Below are positions 9,111-17,145 of a stretch of 27,720 bases of DNA, piece after piece. The position numbers and the translations under genes were made by a program. Each line of letters starts with the position of its first letter. Within the stretch, counting starts at the first letter, position 1. This DNA is from Thermoleophilia bacterium (lineage in GTDB: Bacteria; Actinomycetota; Thermoleophilia; Gaiellales; SKUG01): the NCBI GenBank assembly GCA_025964405.1, contig JAOPYW010000018.1, forward strand, positions 1 to 27,720. Reading direction: 5' to 3'. The notes under the pieces are model-generated. The model had not been told where the DNA came from. It saw nothing but the letters and a program-made list of their open reading frames with translations, and ran no database searches.

Positions 9111-10385
9111 ATGCAGACCGACTCCGCACGATCCACGCTCGCTCCGTCACCGCCCGCCCCGACGCTCCGGGCGAGCGAGACCGAGCGCGCTGCCGCCGGC
9201 CTGACCCCGGCATCGCGCCGGCTGCTACCCGACGCGCTGCTCGATGCACGAATCGGGCGCGGAACTCTCGCGGGCTCGCTCAACGACCAGGTGCGATTCC
9301 GCGTGGAGCGGAAGGGCGCGCCGGCCGACTGGACCCTCGTGCCTGATTCCCCTGCAGCGCTGGCCGTTGTCCAGTCGCGCGCGGGCGCGAACCTGCTCCG
9401 CCAGCTCCGCGTCTCGATGGCTGGCACCGGGTCACTCAGCCGCGTGTCGAACCTCCAGGGGTTCATCCTCGCCAAGGACACCGAGAGCGTGCTCGCCGGA
9501 ATGGTCCTGTCGACGCTCGATACGCACGGCGACGTTGACGGCGCGAAGCTGCGACGGCTCGGCGACCTGGGGCGCACCAAGGTCGCGGGGCGCGTCATCC
9601 GAGGGTGGGCGCCCGACGTCACTGCGGGCCTCACGACGGCAGGAGCATGGAACGCCGATGGCTGGGTGACGTTCATGCCCGACACGGCCCGGGCGATGCT
9701 GACCGCCGCCGGAGCGTACCGTCCCGACCGGGTCACGGAGACGCGCCTGCGTCGGGCGGGTACCTGGTCGAACTACCTCGCGGGAAACGGTCCGCACGAG
9801 GTACAGCACTCGGTCAGCAAGCCGACCCGCACGGCGTACGTGGGTGACGCCCGCTGGATTGAGGAGGGCACCGCGAACGTCTTCTCGCGCACGCCCGTGA
9901 TCCTCAAGGCCAACGTCCGCGCGTCCGGGCTCACTGCTCGCAGTTACGCAGGGCACCTCGCCCACGCACCTGCCGTCGACCTCGGTTGGGGCACGTGGAC
10001 GCGACCGGTGCAGGCCCCCGGAGACGCCGACAAGAGCAAGCAGGAGCAGTCACGCAACTACGGACGCTCGCAGCAGGTGCTGCACGACCTCGTGCGCCTC
10101 GCGGGCGCTGACTTCCGCTCCCGGGCGGGCCGCGAGCTCGCCTTCGAGCTGCTGCAGGCGAAGAGCATGCGGTACACCCCGGGCGTGCTCGCCGATGCGA
10201 TCATCGCGCTCCACCACCTCGAGCCGTCGCTACGCGAGCGACTGCGCACGCGCATCAAGACGGCGGTCGACCTGCCGAACGGCGCCGCCGACATCGCGCG
10301 CGAATTCGGTATCAGGACGCCGGCCGGGCACGGGTTCGCAGCCGGCACGCCGGTCATCGTCGACTGCGACATGCCGCCGGCCTGA
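9111..10385 (+). CDS. putative zinc metallopeptidase, gluzincin-like (HExxH-x18-E)
   Basis: I do not recognise the family of this 424-residue protein. It holds the pattern H229-E-V-Q-H233 followed, after exactly 18 residues, by E252 in WIEEGTAN. This matches the zinc site of gluzincin peptidases (HExxH-x18-E in family M1, with an EG-x-A-like context after the third ligand). Two further features fit: an N-terminal, Ala/Arg-rich stretch of about 80 residues, and a helical C-terminal region rich in Leu and Arg. There is no signal peptide or membrane segment, so it is predicted cytoplasmic unless exported another way. The start at 9111 is supported by GGGGGAGGA just upstream with a seven-base gap. 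It is divergent from the G8-protein gene, and the two might share a control region, but no functional link is shown. The peptidase call is inference from one motif. Confidence 0.6.
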   Translation: MQTDSARSTLAPSPPAPTLRASETERAAAGLTPASRRLLPDALLDARIGRGTLAGSLNDQVRFRVERKGAPADWTLVPDSPAALAVVQSRAGANLLRQLRVSMAGTGSLSRVSNLQGFILAKDTESVLAGMVLSTLDTHGDVDGAKLRRLGDLGRTKVAGRVIRGWAPDVTAGLTTAGAWNADGWVTFMPDTARAMLTAAGAYRPDRVTETRLRRAGTWSNYLAGNGPHEVQHSVSKPTRTAYVGDARWIEEGTANVFSRTPVILKANVRASGLTARSYAGHLAHAPAVDLGWGTWTRPVQAPGDADKSKQEQSRNYGRSQQVLHDLVRLAGADFRSRAGRELAFELLQAKSMRYTPGVLADAIIALHHLEPSLRERLRTRIKTAVDLPNGAADIAREFGIRTPAGHGFAAGTPVIVDCDMPPA

Positions 10386-10491
10386 CACGTTGGCCGCAGC
10401 TCGCCTGCCGCTCCCCCGAAGCATGCGTTAGGGTCGAGAGGCCCCGGTGCCGCCGCGTGTGGTGCCCGTATCGAGCTGAGGAGCATCTCCC

Positions 10492-11508
10492 ATGGCAACG
10501 CGTGTCGCGATCAACGGTTTCGGACGAATCGGCCGCAGCGTATTCCGCCGCATCCACGAGCTGAACGGCGACGTGCAGGTCGTGGCGATCAACGACCTCG
10601 TCGACACGACGATGCTCGTGCACCTGCTCAAGTACGACAGCGTCCAGGGTCGCTTCCCCGGCAAGGTCGAGGTCGCCGACGGAGGCTTCACCGTCGACGG
10701 CACGTTCGTGCGCACGTGCGCCGAGCGCAATCCCGGCGACCTGCCGTGGGGCGAGCTCGAGGTCGACGTGGTCGTCGAGAGCACGGGCTTCTTCACCGAC
10801 GGCGAGAAGGCGAAGGCTCACATCGACGCCGGCGCCCGCAAGGTGATCATCTCGGCCCCGGCGACGAACGTCGACGCCACGATCGTGCTCGGCGTCAACG
10901 ACGGCGACTACGACCCCGAGAACCACCACGTCATCTCGAACGCCAGCTGCACGACCAACTGCCTCGGCCCGATCGCCAAGGTGCTGCACGACAACTGGGG
11001 CATCGAGTCGGGCTTCATGACGACGGTGCACGCGTACACGAGCGACCAGCGCCTGCAGGACGCGCCGCACTCCGACCCGCGCCGCGCCCGCGCCGCCGCG
11101 CTCAACATCATCCCGACGTCGACCGGTGCCGCGAAGGCGATCGGCCTCGTGCTGCCGGAGCTCAAGGGCAAGCTCGACGGCATCTCGCTGCGCGTGCCGA
11201 CCCCGACGGGCTCCGTCACCGACCTGGTGGCGACGCTCGATCGCGCCGCATCCAAGGAGGAGATCAACGCCGCCCTCAAGGCCGCGGCGACGGGTCCGAT
11301 GAAGGGCTTCCTCGACTACACCGAGGATCCGCTCGTCTCGAGCGACGTCATCGGCGACCCGCACTCGTCGGTCGTCGACGGCCTCTCGACGATGGTCAAC
11401 GGCCGCACCGTGAAGGTGCTCAGCTGGTACGACAACGAGTGGGGTTACTCGAGCCGTGTCGCCGACCTCGCCGGCCGCATGTTCGCGAAGGTCGGGGCCA
11501 CCGCGTGA
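10492..11508 (+). CDS. gap: glyceraldehyde-3-phosphate dehydrogenase, type I
   Basis: Oxidises and phosphorylates glyceraldehyde-3-phosphate to 1,3-bisphosphoglycerate with NAD+. The 338 residues have the Rossmann start INGFGRIGRSVFRR, D35 in AINDL (a mark of NAD+ rather than NADP+ preference), the catalytic Cys153 in SNASCTTNCLGP, the partner His180 in TVHAYTSDQ, and the C-terminal SWYDNEWGYSSRV. The ATG is preceded by GAGGAG at 10478-10483 with an eight-base gap. It is the first gene of a four-gene glycolytic operon; the stop overlaps the GTG start of pgk (GTGA). A TAGGGT hexamer at about 10429-10434 could be a -10 element, but no convincing -35 is seen. Family and role are certain. Confidence 0.98.
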   Translation: MATRVAINGFGRIGRSVFRRIHELNGDVQVVAINDLVDTTMLVHLLKYDSVQGRFPGKVEVADGGFTVDGTFVRTCAERNPGDLPWGELEVDVVVESTGFFTDGEKAKAHIDAGARKVIISAPATNVDATIVLGVNDGDYDPENHHVISNASCTTNCLGPIAKVLHDNWGIESGFMTTVHAYTSDQRLQDAPHSDPRRARAAALNIIPTSTGAAKAIGLVLPELKGKLDGISLRVPTPTGSVTDLVATLDRAASKEEINAALKAAATGPMKGFLDYTEDPLVSSDVIGDPHSSVVDGLSTMVNGRTVKVLSWYDNEWGYSSRVADLAGRMFAKVGATA

Positions 11509-12716
11509 CGTCGGCCCCGTGGGTGAACGAGCTGCCGTCGGTCGCCGGCGAACAGCTCGCGGGCAAGCGCGTGCTCGTGCGCGTCGACTTCAACGTGCCG
11601 ATGTCAGACGGGCAGATCACGGATGACACGCGCATCGCCGCGGCCATCCCCACGATCGAGCACCTCGTGCGCCAGGATGCGACCGTCGTGCTCATGTCGC
11701 ACCTCGGGCGTCCGAAGGGGGAGCCGTCGGCAGAGCTGAGCCTGCGTCCCATAGCAGACCGACTCAGCGAACTCCTCGAGCGACCGGTGGGCTTCGTCGA
11801 CGACTGCGTCGGTGACGCGGTCGAGGCGGCCGTGCTCGACGCGCAGCCCGGTGACGTGCTGCTGCTGGAGAACACGCGGTTCCACGCGGAGGACACGGCC
11901 AACGACCCCGATTTCGCGCGGCAGCTCGCGCGCCTCGGTGACGTGTTCGTGAACGACGCGTTCGGCACCGTGCACCGCGCGAACGCCTCGACCGCAGGCG
12001 TCGCGAAGTACATCCCGGCCGTCACCGGGTTCCTCCTCGAGGCCGAGCTCCAGCAGCTCGGGCAGTTGCTCGACGATCCGAGCCGACCGTTCGTGACGCT
12101 GGTCGGTGGCCTCAAGGTGAGCGACAAGATCGGCGTGCTCGAGAGCCTGGTCACGCTCTGCGACGAGATCCTCGTCGGGGGCGCAATGGCGTTCACCTTC
12201 ATCAAGGCGAAGGGCGGCGACGTCGGCGGTTCCTACGTCGAGGACGGTGAGGGTGTCGAGCTCGCGCGACGCATCATCGAGCTCGCCGACGAGGAGGGCT
12301 GCACCTTGCTGCTCCCCGTCGATGCGGTCGTGGCCGAGGCGCTGCAGGAAGGCCTCGACACCGACGTCGTGGCTGCGGATCGCATTCCTGCCGACCGCAT
12401 GGGGCTCGACATCGGTCCTCGCACGCGCATGCTCTACGAGGCACACATCCGCGACGCGCACACGATCTTCTGGAACGGCCCCATGGGCGTCTTCGAGATC
12501 CCCGACTTCGCCGAGGGCACCCAGGCCATCGCCGAGGCGATCGCCGACAATCCCGGATTCACGGTGATCGGTGGCGGCGACAGCGTCGCGGCTGCGCACC
12601 AGTTCAACGTGGCCGACAAGATCGGACACATCTCGACCGGCGGTGGCGCGTCGCTCGCGCTGCTCGAGGGGCATCCGCTCCCCGGTATCGAGGCCATCCT
12701 GGAGGCACCCCAGTGA
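11505..12716 (+). CDS. pgk: phosphoglycerate kinase
   Basis: Transfers the acyl phosphate of 1,3-bisphosphoglycerate to ADP, giving 3-phosphoglycerate and ATP. The protein has 403 residues, as usual for a bacterial monomer. Visible family blocks: KRVLVRVDFNVP with the substrate-binding Asp/Asn, DDTRIAAAIPTI, LMSHLGRPKG, LLLENTRFHAEDTAND, FVNDAFGTVHRANAS, VGGLKVSDKIGVL, WNGPMGVFEIPDFAEGT and the nucleotide-binding GGGDSVAA near the C terminus. The start chosen is the GTG at 11505, which overlaps the gap stop by four bases; the frame is open further upstream, but only inside gap, and another GTG lies at 11523. The 3' end overlaps tpiA in the same way (GTGA), pointing to strict translational coupling. 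Confidence 0.98.
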   Translation: MTSAPWVNELPSVAGEQLAGKRVLVRVDFNVPMSDGQITDDTRIAAAIPTIEHLVRQDATVVLMSHLGRPKGEPSAELSLRPIADRLSELLERPVGFVDDCVGDAVEAAVLDAQPGDVLLLENTRFHAEDTANDPDFARQLARLGDVFVNDAFGTVHRANASTAGVAKYIPAVTGFLLEAELQQLGQLLDDPSRPFVTLVGGLKVSDKIGVLESLVTLCDEILVGGAMAFTFIKAKGGDVGGSYVEDGEGVELARRIIELADEEGCTLLLPVDAVVAEALQEGLDTDVVAADRIPADRMGLDIGPRTRMLYEAHIRDAHTIFWNGPMGVFEIPDFAEGTQAIAEAIADNPGFTVIGGGDSVAAAHQFNVADKIGHISTGGGASLALLEGHPLPGIEAILEAPQ

Positions 12717-13537
12717 CGAAGAGCACCGTGCGCCCGATCGTGATCGCGGCGAACTGGAAGATGCACAAGCTCCGTGGCGAGGCGATGGAGTTCCTCGACG
12801 AGCTCGCGACCTACATGGACGAGCACCCGCAGGGGCTCGGCTCGCGCGTCGAGGTCGTCGTCGCACCCCCGTTCACGAGCCTGGAACTCGCGGTCGAGCA
12901 CTGCCCGCCGCACGCACGCATCTACTCGCAGAACATGCACCAGGACGATCACGGTGCCTTCACGGGCGAGGTCAGCCCGGCCATGTTGCGCGACCTCGGT
13001 GTCGACGGTGTCGTGCTCGGTCACTCCGAGCGCCGCCAGTACTTCAACGAGCATGACGGCGCCCTTGCCGAGAAGGTCGTCGCCGCTGCCGAGTTCGGCC
13101 TACGCCCGATGCTCTGCGTGGGCGAGACCCTCGAGGAGCGCCAGTCGGGTGCCGCCGAGGACGTCGTGCGGCGCCAGCTCGAGACGGCGCTCGGTGACCT
13201 CGACGTCATCAAGGCGACGAGCTCCGGCCTCTCGATCGCGTACGAGCCCGTGTGGGCGATCGGCACCGGCGAGACCGCCACGCCCGAGATCGCCCAGCAC
13301 CTGCATGCGGTCATCCGCGACGAGCTCGCATCGATCTTCAACGTCGAGATCGCCGAGCGCATCTCGGTGCTCTACGGCGGCAGCGTGAAGCCCGGCAACG
13401 CCGGTGAGCTGCTCGCGAACGTCGACATCGACGGTGCCCTCGTGGGCGGCGCGGCCCTGGAGGTCGCATCCTTCTCCGGCATCATCGGAGCCGCCCTCGA
13501 CCTCGTCGCGGCAACCCCGAGCGCAGGAGCGCGCTGA
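12713..13537 (+). CDS. tpiA: triosephosphate isomerase
   Basis: Interconverts dihydroxyacetone phosphate and glyceraldehyde-3-phosphate. The 274 residues are slightly longer than the usual 250, mainly through the N-terminal lead and a C-terminal tail. Catalytic residues are all seen: K16 in AANWKMHK, H104 in LGHSERRQYF and E178 in AYEPVWAIGTG, the last starting the flexible loop 6. Phosphate-binding glycines are present in YGGSVKPGN and DGALVGGAAL. GTG start at 12713 overlaps the pgk stop. gpmI begins one base after its stop. It feeds the product of aldolase back into the gap step of the same operon. Confidence 0.98.
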   Translation: MTKSTVRPIVIAANWKMHKLRGEAMEFLDELATYMDEHPQGLGSRVEVVVAPPFTSLELAVEHCPPHARIYSQNMHQDDHGAFTGEVSPAMLRDLGVDGVVLGHSERRQYFNEHDGALAEKVVAAAEFGLRPMLCVGETLEERQSGAAEDVVRRQLETALGDLDVIKATSSGLSIAYEPVWAIGTGETATPEIAQHLHAVIRDELASIFNVEIAERISVLYGGSVKPGNAGELLANVDIDGALVGGAALEVASFSGIIGAALDLVAATPSAGAR

Positions 13538-13538
13538 C

Positions 13539-15116
13539 ATGTCACACCCGCCGGTCGCCCTCGTCATCCTCGACGGCTGGGGGCTGGCGCCGCCCGGGCC
13601 CGGCAATGCCGTCGAACTGGCTGACACGCCGGTGTTCGACGAGCTGTACGCCAACAACCCGCATGCGACCCTCGTCGCCAGCGGGTTGGATGTCGGCCTG
13701 CCCGAGGGACAGATCGGTAACAGCGAGGTCGGGCACCTCAACCTCGGTGCCGGACGTGTCGTCTACCAGGACCTGACGCGCATCGATCGCGCCATCTCCG
13801 ACGGGACGTTCGATCGACAGCCGGCGCTCGTCGAGGCCGTGCGCACGGCAGCAGGTGGCAGCGGCGTGCTCCACATCGTCGGCCTGGCATCGTTCGGGGG
13901 CGTGCACTCCCACCTCGCCCACGTCGTCGAGCTGGCTCGCATGGGTGCGCGGGCCGGCGTGCGCGAGGTGCGTGTGCATGCGATCACCGACGGGCGTGAC
14001 GTGGCCCCCGACGCGTCGCAGCACGACCTGCTCTGGCTCGAGGGCAAGCTCATGGACATCGAGGCGACGATCGACGGCTGCCGCGCCAAGGTCGTCTCGG
14101 TCATCGGCCGCTACTGGGCGATGGACCGCGACCACCGGTGGGACCGCACGGAGCGCGCCTTCGAGCTCTTCGTGAACCGGCTCGGTCGCAGCGCGCCGAG
14201 CGCGCACGACGCCGCCCGCCTGGCGCGCGAGGATGGCATCACCGACGAGTTCATCGAGCCGTTCGTGATCGCGGGCGACGGGGGGCTGACCGGTGACGGC
14301 ATCCAGCCCGGCGACGTCGTGGTCTACGCGAACTTCCGCCCCGATCGCATGCGCCAACTCGTGCCGGCGATCTCGAGTTCGGAGTTCACCGGCTTCGAGC
14401 GCGGCGCAGGCTACCGTCCCGCGATCCGTGCGGTCTGTATGTGCGAGTACGCCGCCGACCTCGGGCTCCCCGTCGCGTTCCCGTCGAACGAGCTCACCGA
14501 CACGCTGGCCGATGTGCTCGAAGCGCAGGGCCTCGGGCAGCTGCACGTGGCCGAGACGGAGAAGTACGCCCACGTCACCTACTTCTTCAACGGCGGCCGC
14601 GAAGCGGTGCACCACGCCGAGGTTCGGCTCCTCGCCGATTCGCCGCGCGACGTGGCCACCTACGACCTCAAGCCCCAGATGGCGGCGCACGAGGTGGCCG
14701 ACCGCTTCGTGTCGGGTATCGCCGATGACGACGTACGGTTCGCGGTCATCAATTTCGCGAACCCCGACATGGTGGGGCATACGGGCGTCATCGGTGCCGC
14801 CATCACTGCCGTCGAGACCGTCGACACGGAACTCGCCCGCGTCGTCGACGCCGTTCATGCTCGTGGTGGCACGCTGCTCATCACCGCCGACCACGGCAAT
14901 GCCGAGACGATGCTGACGCCCGACGGCAAGCCGCACACGGCACACACGACGAACCTCGTGCCGATCGTGTTGGCGGCAGCTCCGGGTGCACCGAACGCGA
15001 CTGGCATCCGTTCGCTCGTGCCCGGCCGGCTCGCCGACATCGCACCCACGGTGCTCGCGCTGCTGGGCATCGATCAGCCGGCCGCGATGACCGGCAGCAA
15101 CCTCGCGCGATCGTAG
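13539..15116 (+). CDS. gpmI: 2,3-bisphosphoglycerate-independent phosphoglycerate mutase
   Basis: Converts 3-phosphoglycerate to 2-phosphoglycerate through a phosphoserine intermediate with two metal ions. The 525 residues match the family. Ser62 in IGNSEVGHLNLGAGR is the phosphorylated serine; the first metal ligand lies in VILDGWGLAP. Substrate and metal-binding blocks seen: HAITDGRDVAPD, VIGRYWAMDRDHRWDR, NFRPDRMRQL, EKYAHVTYFFNGG, NPDMVGHTG and ITADHGNAE. The ATG at 13539 has AGGAG at 13525-13529 with a nine-base gap. It closes the gap-pgk-tpiA-gpmI operon. In many Actinomycetota secG occupies this place after tpiA; it is absent here. Confidence 0.98.
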   Translation: MSHPPVALVILDGWGLAPPGPGNAVELADTPVFDELYANNPHATLVASGLDVGLPEGQIGNSEVGHLNLGAGRVVYQDLTRIDRAISDGTFDRQPALVEAVRTAAGGSGVLHIVGLASFGGVHSHLAHVVELARMGARAGVREVRVHAITDGRDVAPDASQHDLLWLEGKLMDIEATIDGCRAKVVSVIGRYWAMDRDHRWDRTERAFELFVNRLGRSAPSAHDAARLAREDGITDEFIEPFVIAGDGGLTGDGIQPGDVVVYANFRPDRMRQLVPAISSSEFTGFERGAGYRPAIRAVCMCEYAADLGLPVAFPSNELTDTLADVLEAQGLGQLHVAETEKYAHVTYFFNGGREAVHHAEVRLLADSPRDVATYDLKPQMAAHEVADRFVSGIADDDVRFAVINFANPDMVGHTGVIGAAITAVETVDTELARVVDAVHARGGTLLITADHGNAETMLTPDGKPHTAHTTNLVPIVLAAAPGAPNATGIRSLVPGRLADIAPTVLALLGIDQPAAMTGSNLARS

Positions 15117-15134
15117 CCCACCCCGGCATGCCGG

Positions 15135-15163
15135 CCACAGCTGAGATCGGGTCGACGCTGTGG
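15135..15163. terminator. hairpin between convergent gpmI and small membrane protein gene
   Basis: CCACAGC at 15135-15141 pairs perfectly with GCTGTGG at 15157-15163 around a 15-base loop. A second, 12-base palindrome CCGGCATGCCGG overlaps its left edge (15123-15134). No T run follows on either strand, so it is at best a weak or factor-aided terminator for the two convergent units. Confidence 0.35.
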
Positions 15164-15177
15164 GCGTCTGGTCGGGG

Positions 15178-15507
15178 TCAGCTCCGGAAGATGAGCAGGT
15201 ACAGCATGCCGAGGCACGCGACCATCATCGCGACCGAGATGAAGACACGATGGGCCTTCGCCGGGGTGTGAGTCGCCTGACGCGCCTCCCACAGTTCGAC
15301 GCGGCGGTGGAAGCGGATCGCCCGCTGCAGTTCGCGCCGCTCGCCCTTCGTGAGGTCGGGCGCGTCGAGGAGGCCCTGGAGTTGCTCGACGCTCATCCGT
15401 TCGACGTCCACCGTCTCCGTGGGGTCGACCGGCCGCGGATCGCCCGCACCCAGGCCGCGCGGATCGTCGGCATTCCCCGCAGGGTTCGTGTCGGGGGCGT
15501 CGGTCAC
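15178..15507 (-). CDS. small tail-anchored membrane protein, unknown function
   Basis: A 109-residue protein that I do not recognise. The first 40 residues are acidic and rich in Asp, Pro and Gly (likely disordered). A charged helical part follows: MSVEQLQGLLDAPDLTKGE, then RRELQRAIRFHRRVELWEAR. A single hydrophobic segment at the extreme C terminus (VFISVAMMVACLGMLYLLIF) leaves only Arg-Ser outside it, so it is probably C-terminally anchored with its bulk in the cytoplasm. GTG start at 15507 overlaps the stop of the metallophosphoesterase (GTGA), so it is the last gene of a three-gene minus-strand operon. Good third-position GC supports it as a true gene. Confidence 0.75.
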   Translation of the reverse strand: MTDAPDTNPAGNADDPRGLGAGDPRPVDPTETVDVERMSVEQLQGLLDAPDLTKGERRELQRAIRFHRRVELWEARQATHTPAKAHRVFISVAMMVACLGMLYLLIFRS

Positions 15508-16250
15508 CAGCCGAGCTCCAGCCGCTCGCCGGTCTCGGTCGGGAGGCCGGCCGCGACGATGGCGGCACGCGCGCCTGCGATGTCGTAGGTCGTGCGGTGG
15601 AAGCTGAGCGTGCCGCCGTCGAGCAGGGCCCACGCAGCGCGCGGATCACGGTCACGTGGCTGGCCGACCGATCCGGGATTGAACACGCGCCGCGTGCCGC
15701 GCTCGAGCACGATGCTCGTGCCGTCGGGCATCGTGCCGCCCAGCGCCTCTGCGGCACCGTCAGCGAGTTCCCACAGCAGGGGCATGTGGGTGTGGCCCAC
15801 GGCGGCGAGCTCGCGCTGCTGGTCGCGGAGCTGCTCCGTCGCGACCTCCGCCGACCGTACGTACTCCCAGATCGGGTCGCGGCTCGACCCGTGGCTCAAC
15901 TCGACGTTGTCGAGGAGTGCCTGCGGCTGCAGGTGGGCGAGCCGCTGGATGCGCTCGCCGCCCAGCACCGTGCGCGCCAGCGCGATGCCCGCGCCCGGCC
16001 CGCCGTCGAACATGCCCGGCACGCGGTCGGCGCTCGCCCGCTCGTCGCCGACCACCGCCAGGTCGTGGTTGCCCGCGAGCACCACTTCGCAGTGCGCGAA
16101 CACGAGATCGACGCACTCCGCAGGGTTCGCCGCGTAGCCGACCGTGTCACCCAGGCACCAGATGCGATCGCACCCGCGCCCGCGGATGTCGGCCAGCACC
16201 GCCTGCAGGGCCTGCAGGTTCGCATGCACGTCGCTGATGACGGCGATCAC
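15504..16250 (-). CDS. metallophosphoesterase, YfcE/ApaH-like
   Basis: A 248-residue calcineurin-like phosphoesterase. All metal-site motifs are present in order: ISDVHANLQAL (D7, H9), CLGDTVGYAANP, LAGNHDLAV, an isolated His in LSHGSSRDP, and GHTHMPLLW. The VGYAANPAEC form following GD is typical of the bacterial YfcE/MJ0936-like and ApaH-like group, which hydrolyse phosphodiesters or dinucleoside polyphosphates with Mn2+ or similar metals. No signal peptide, so cytoplasmic. GTG start at 16250, 24 bp after the DUF3467 gene; its stop overlaps the next gene. The true substrate cannot be read from sequence. Confidence 0.92.
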   Translation of the reverse strand: MIAVISDVHANLQALQAVLADIRGRGCDRIWCLGDTVGYAANPAECVDLVFAHCEVVLAGNHDLAVVGDERASADRVPGMFDGGPGAGIALARTVLGGERIQRLAHLQPQALLDNVELSHGSSRDPIWEYVRSAEVATEQLRDQQRELAAVGHTHMPLLWELADGAAEALGGTMPDGTSIVLERGTRRVFNPGSVGQPRDRDPRAAWALLDGGTLSFHRTTYDIAGARAAIVAAGLPTETGERLELGW

Positions 16251-16274
16251 GTCGCTCGACCTCGTTCGCGTCAG

Positions 16275-16577
16275 CTAGTTGTTGGCGCCGGAACCGTCGG
16301 TCTCGGGCAGGTTCTTGATGCCCTCGCGGGTCACCCACTTCGACCAGTTGTCCTCGAGCGCATCGATCAGCTCGCGAACGAAACGCGGGCTCATGTTCAC
16401 GCGGCTCACGACGACGCCGGGCACTTCCTCGGCCTCGATCTCGTGGTCGACGCGCGCGAACGTGATCGTGAACTCGTAGTCGGAGTGACTCACGTTCGCG
16501 AAGTTCGCGTAGTGCCCCGCCATGATCTCGGGCGAGGTGTGGATGTTCAGGTGGCGTTCGGGCGTCTCGTCAGTCAT
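16275..16577 (-). CDS. DUF3467 family protein
   Basis: A 100-residue protein of the DUF3467 type: HYANFANVSHSDYEFTITFARV, followed by VPGVVVSRVNMSPRFVRELIDALEDNWSKW. The family has the pattern FAN-x-S-x-x-E(F/Y)-x-(I/L)-x-F and R-x-x-M-S-P, all seen here. Its function is not established. It leads the minus-strand operon with the metallophosphoesterase and the small membrane protein, and is divergent from rlmH with only 37 bp between the two ATGs, so both promoters must lie in or near this short gap or within the genes. Confidence 0.85.
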   Translation of the reverse strand: MTDETPERHLNIHTSPEIMAGHYANFANVSHSDYEFTITFARVDHEIEAEEVPGVVVSRVNMSPRFVRELIDALEDNWSKWVTREGIKNLPETDGSGANN

Positions 16578-16614
16578 GCCAGCAGCCTACTGCCCGTGCT
16601 GCGAGGATGCACCT

Positions 16615-17103
16615 ATGCAGGTTCAACTCGTTCGTGTCGATCTCGTCGTCGTGGGTTCCCTCGCGGCGGATGTCGCGACGCTCGTCACCGACTACGAGCG
16701 GCGTCTCGCGCGCTACGTGCGGCTCGACGTGCACGAGGTGAAGGCCGAACCGACAGCTCGCGGCGAGGCCGTCGTGCTCCGCGCCGAGGCCGAGCGCATT
16801 GGCAAGGTGCTCGACCGCGTGGCGCCGCCCGGCTCGGGCCAGTCGACCCGCATCGTCGCGCTCGATTCCCGGGGCACCCAGGCCAGTACCGAGCAGTTGG
16901 TGGAGCTGTGGCTCGGCGCCGCGACCCACCTCGTGCTGCTCATCGGGGGCACCATGGGCCTGCCACCTGACGTCGCGATGCGCGCGCAGGAGAAGGTCGC
17001 GTTCGGCCGCATCACCCTGCCGCACCAGTTGGCCCGGCTCGTCACGACTGAACAGCTCTATCGCACCTTCCGCATCGCACGCGGCGAGCCGTACCACTTC
17101 TGA
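16615..17103 (+). CDS. rlmH: 23S rRNA (pseudouridine-1915-N3)-methyltransferase RlmH
   Basis: RlmH is a SPOUT (knotted) methyltransferase that methylates pseudouridine 1915 in helix 69 of 23S rRNA on the assembled 70S ribosome. The 162 residues match the usual 155-160. Conserved blocks: ALDSRGTQASTEQ, the SAM-binding knot LLIGGTMGLPPDV, and the C terminus TLPHQLARLVTTEQLYRTF ending in GEPYHF, which is diagnostic. The start at 16615 is chosen because GAGGA lies at 16603-16607, seven bases ahead; in-frame starts further upstream would overlap the divergent gene. argS follows after 42 bp. Confidence 0.95.
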   Translation: MQVQLVRVDLVVVGSLAADVATLVTDYERRLARYVRLDVHEVKAEPTARGEAVVLRAEAERIGKVLDRVAPPGSGQSTRIVALDSRGTQASTEQLVELWLGAATHLVLLIGGTMGLPPDVAMRAQEKVAFGRITLPHQLARLVTTEQLYRTFRIARGEPYHF

Positions 17104-17145
17104 GCTGGCCCCCCGGGGAGTCCGCGTCTTCGATACCATGCGCCC

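Noticed and set aside
10716..11504. Upstream extension of the pgk frame inside gap
   Set aside because: The frame is open, but the protein it gives is Arg-rich and unlike pgk; the GTG at 11505 overlapping the gap stop gives the family-typical N terminus.
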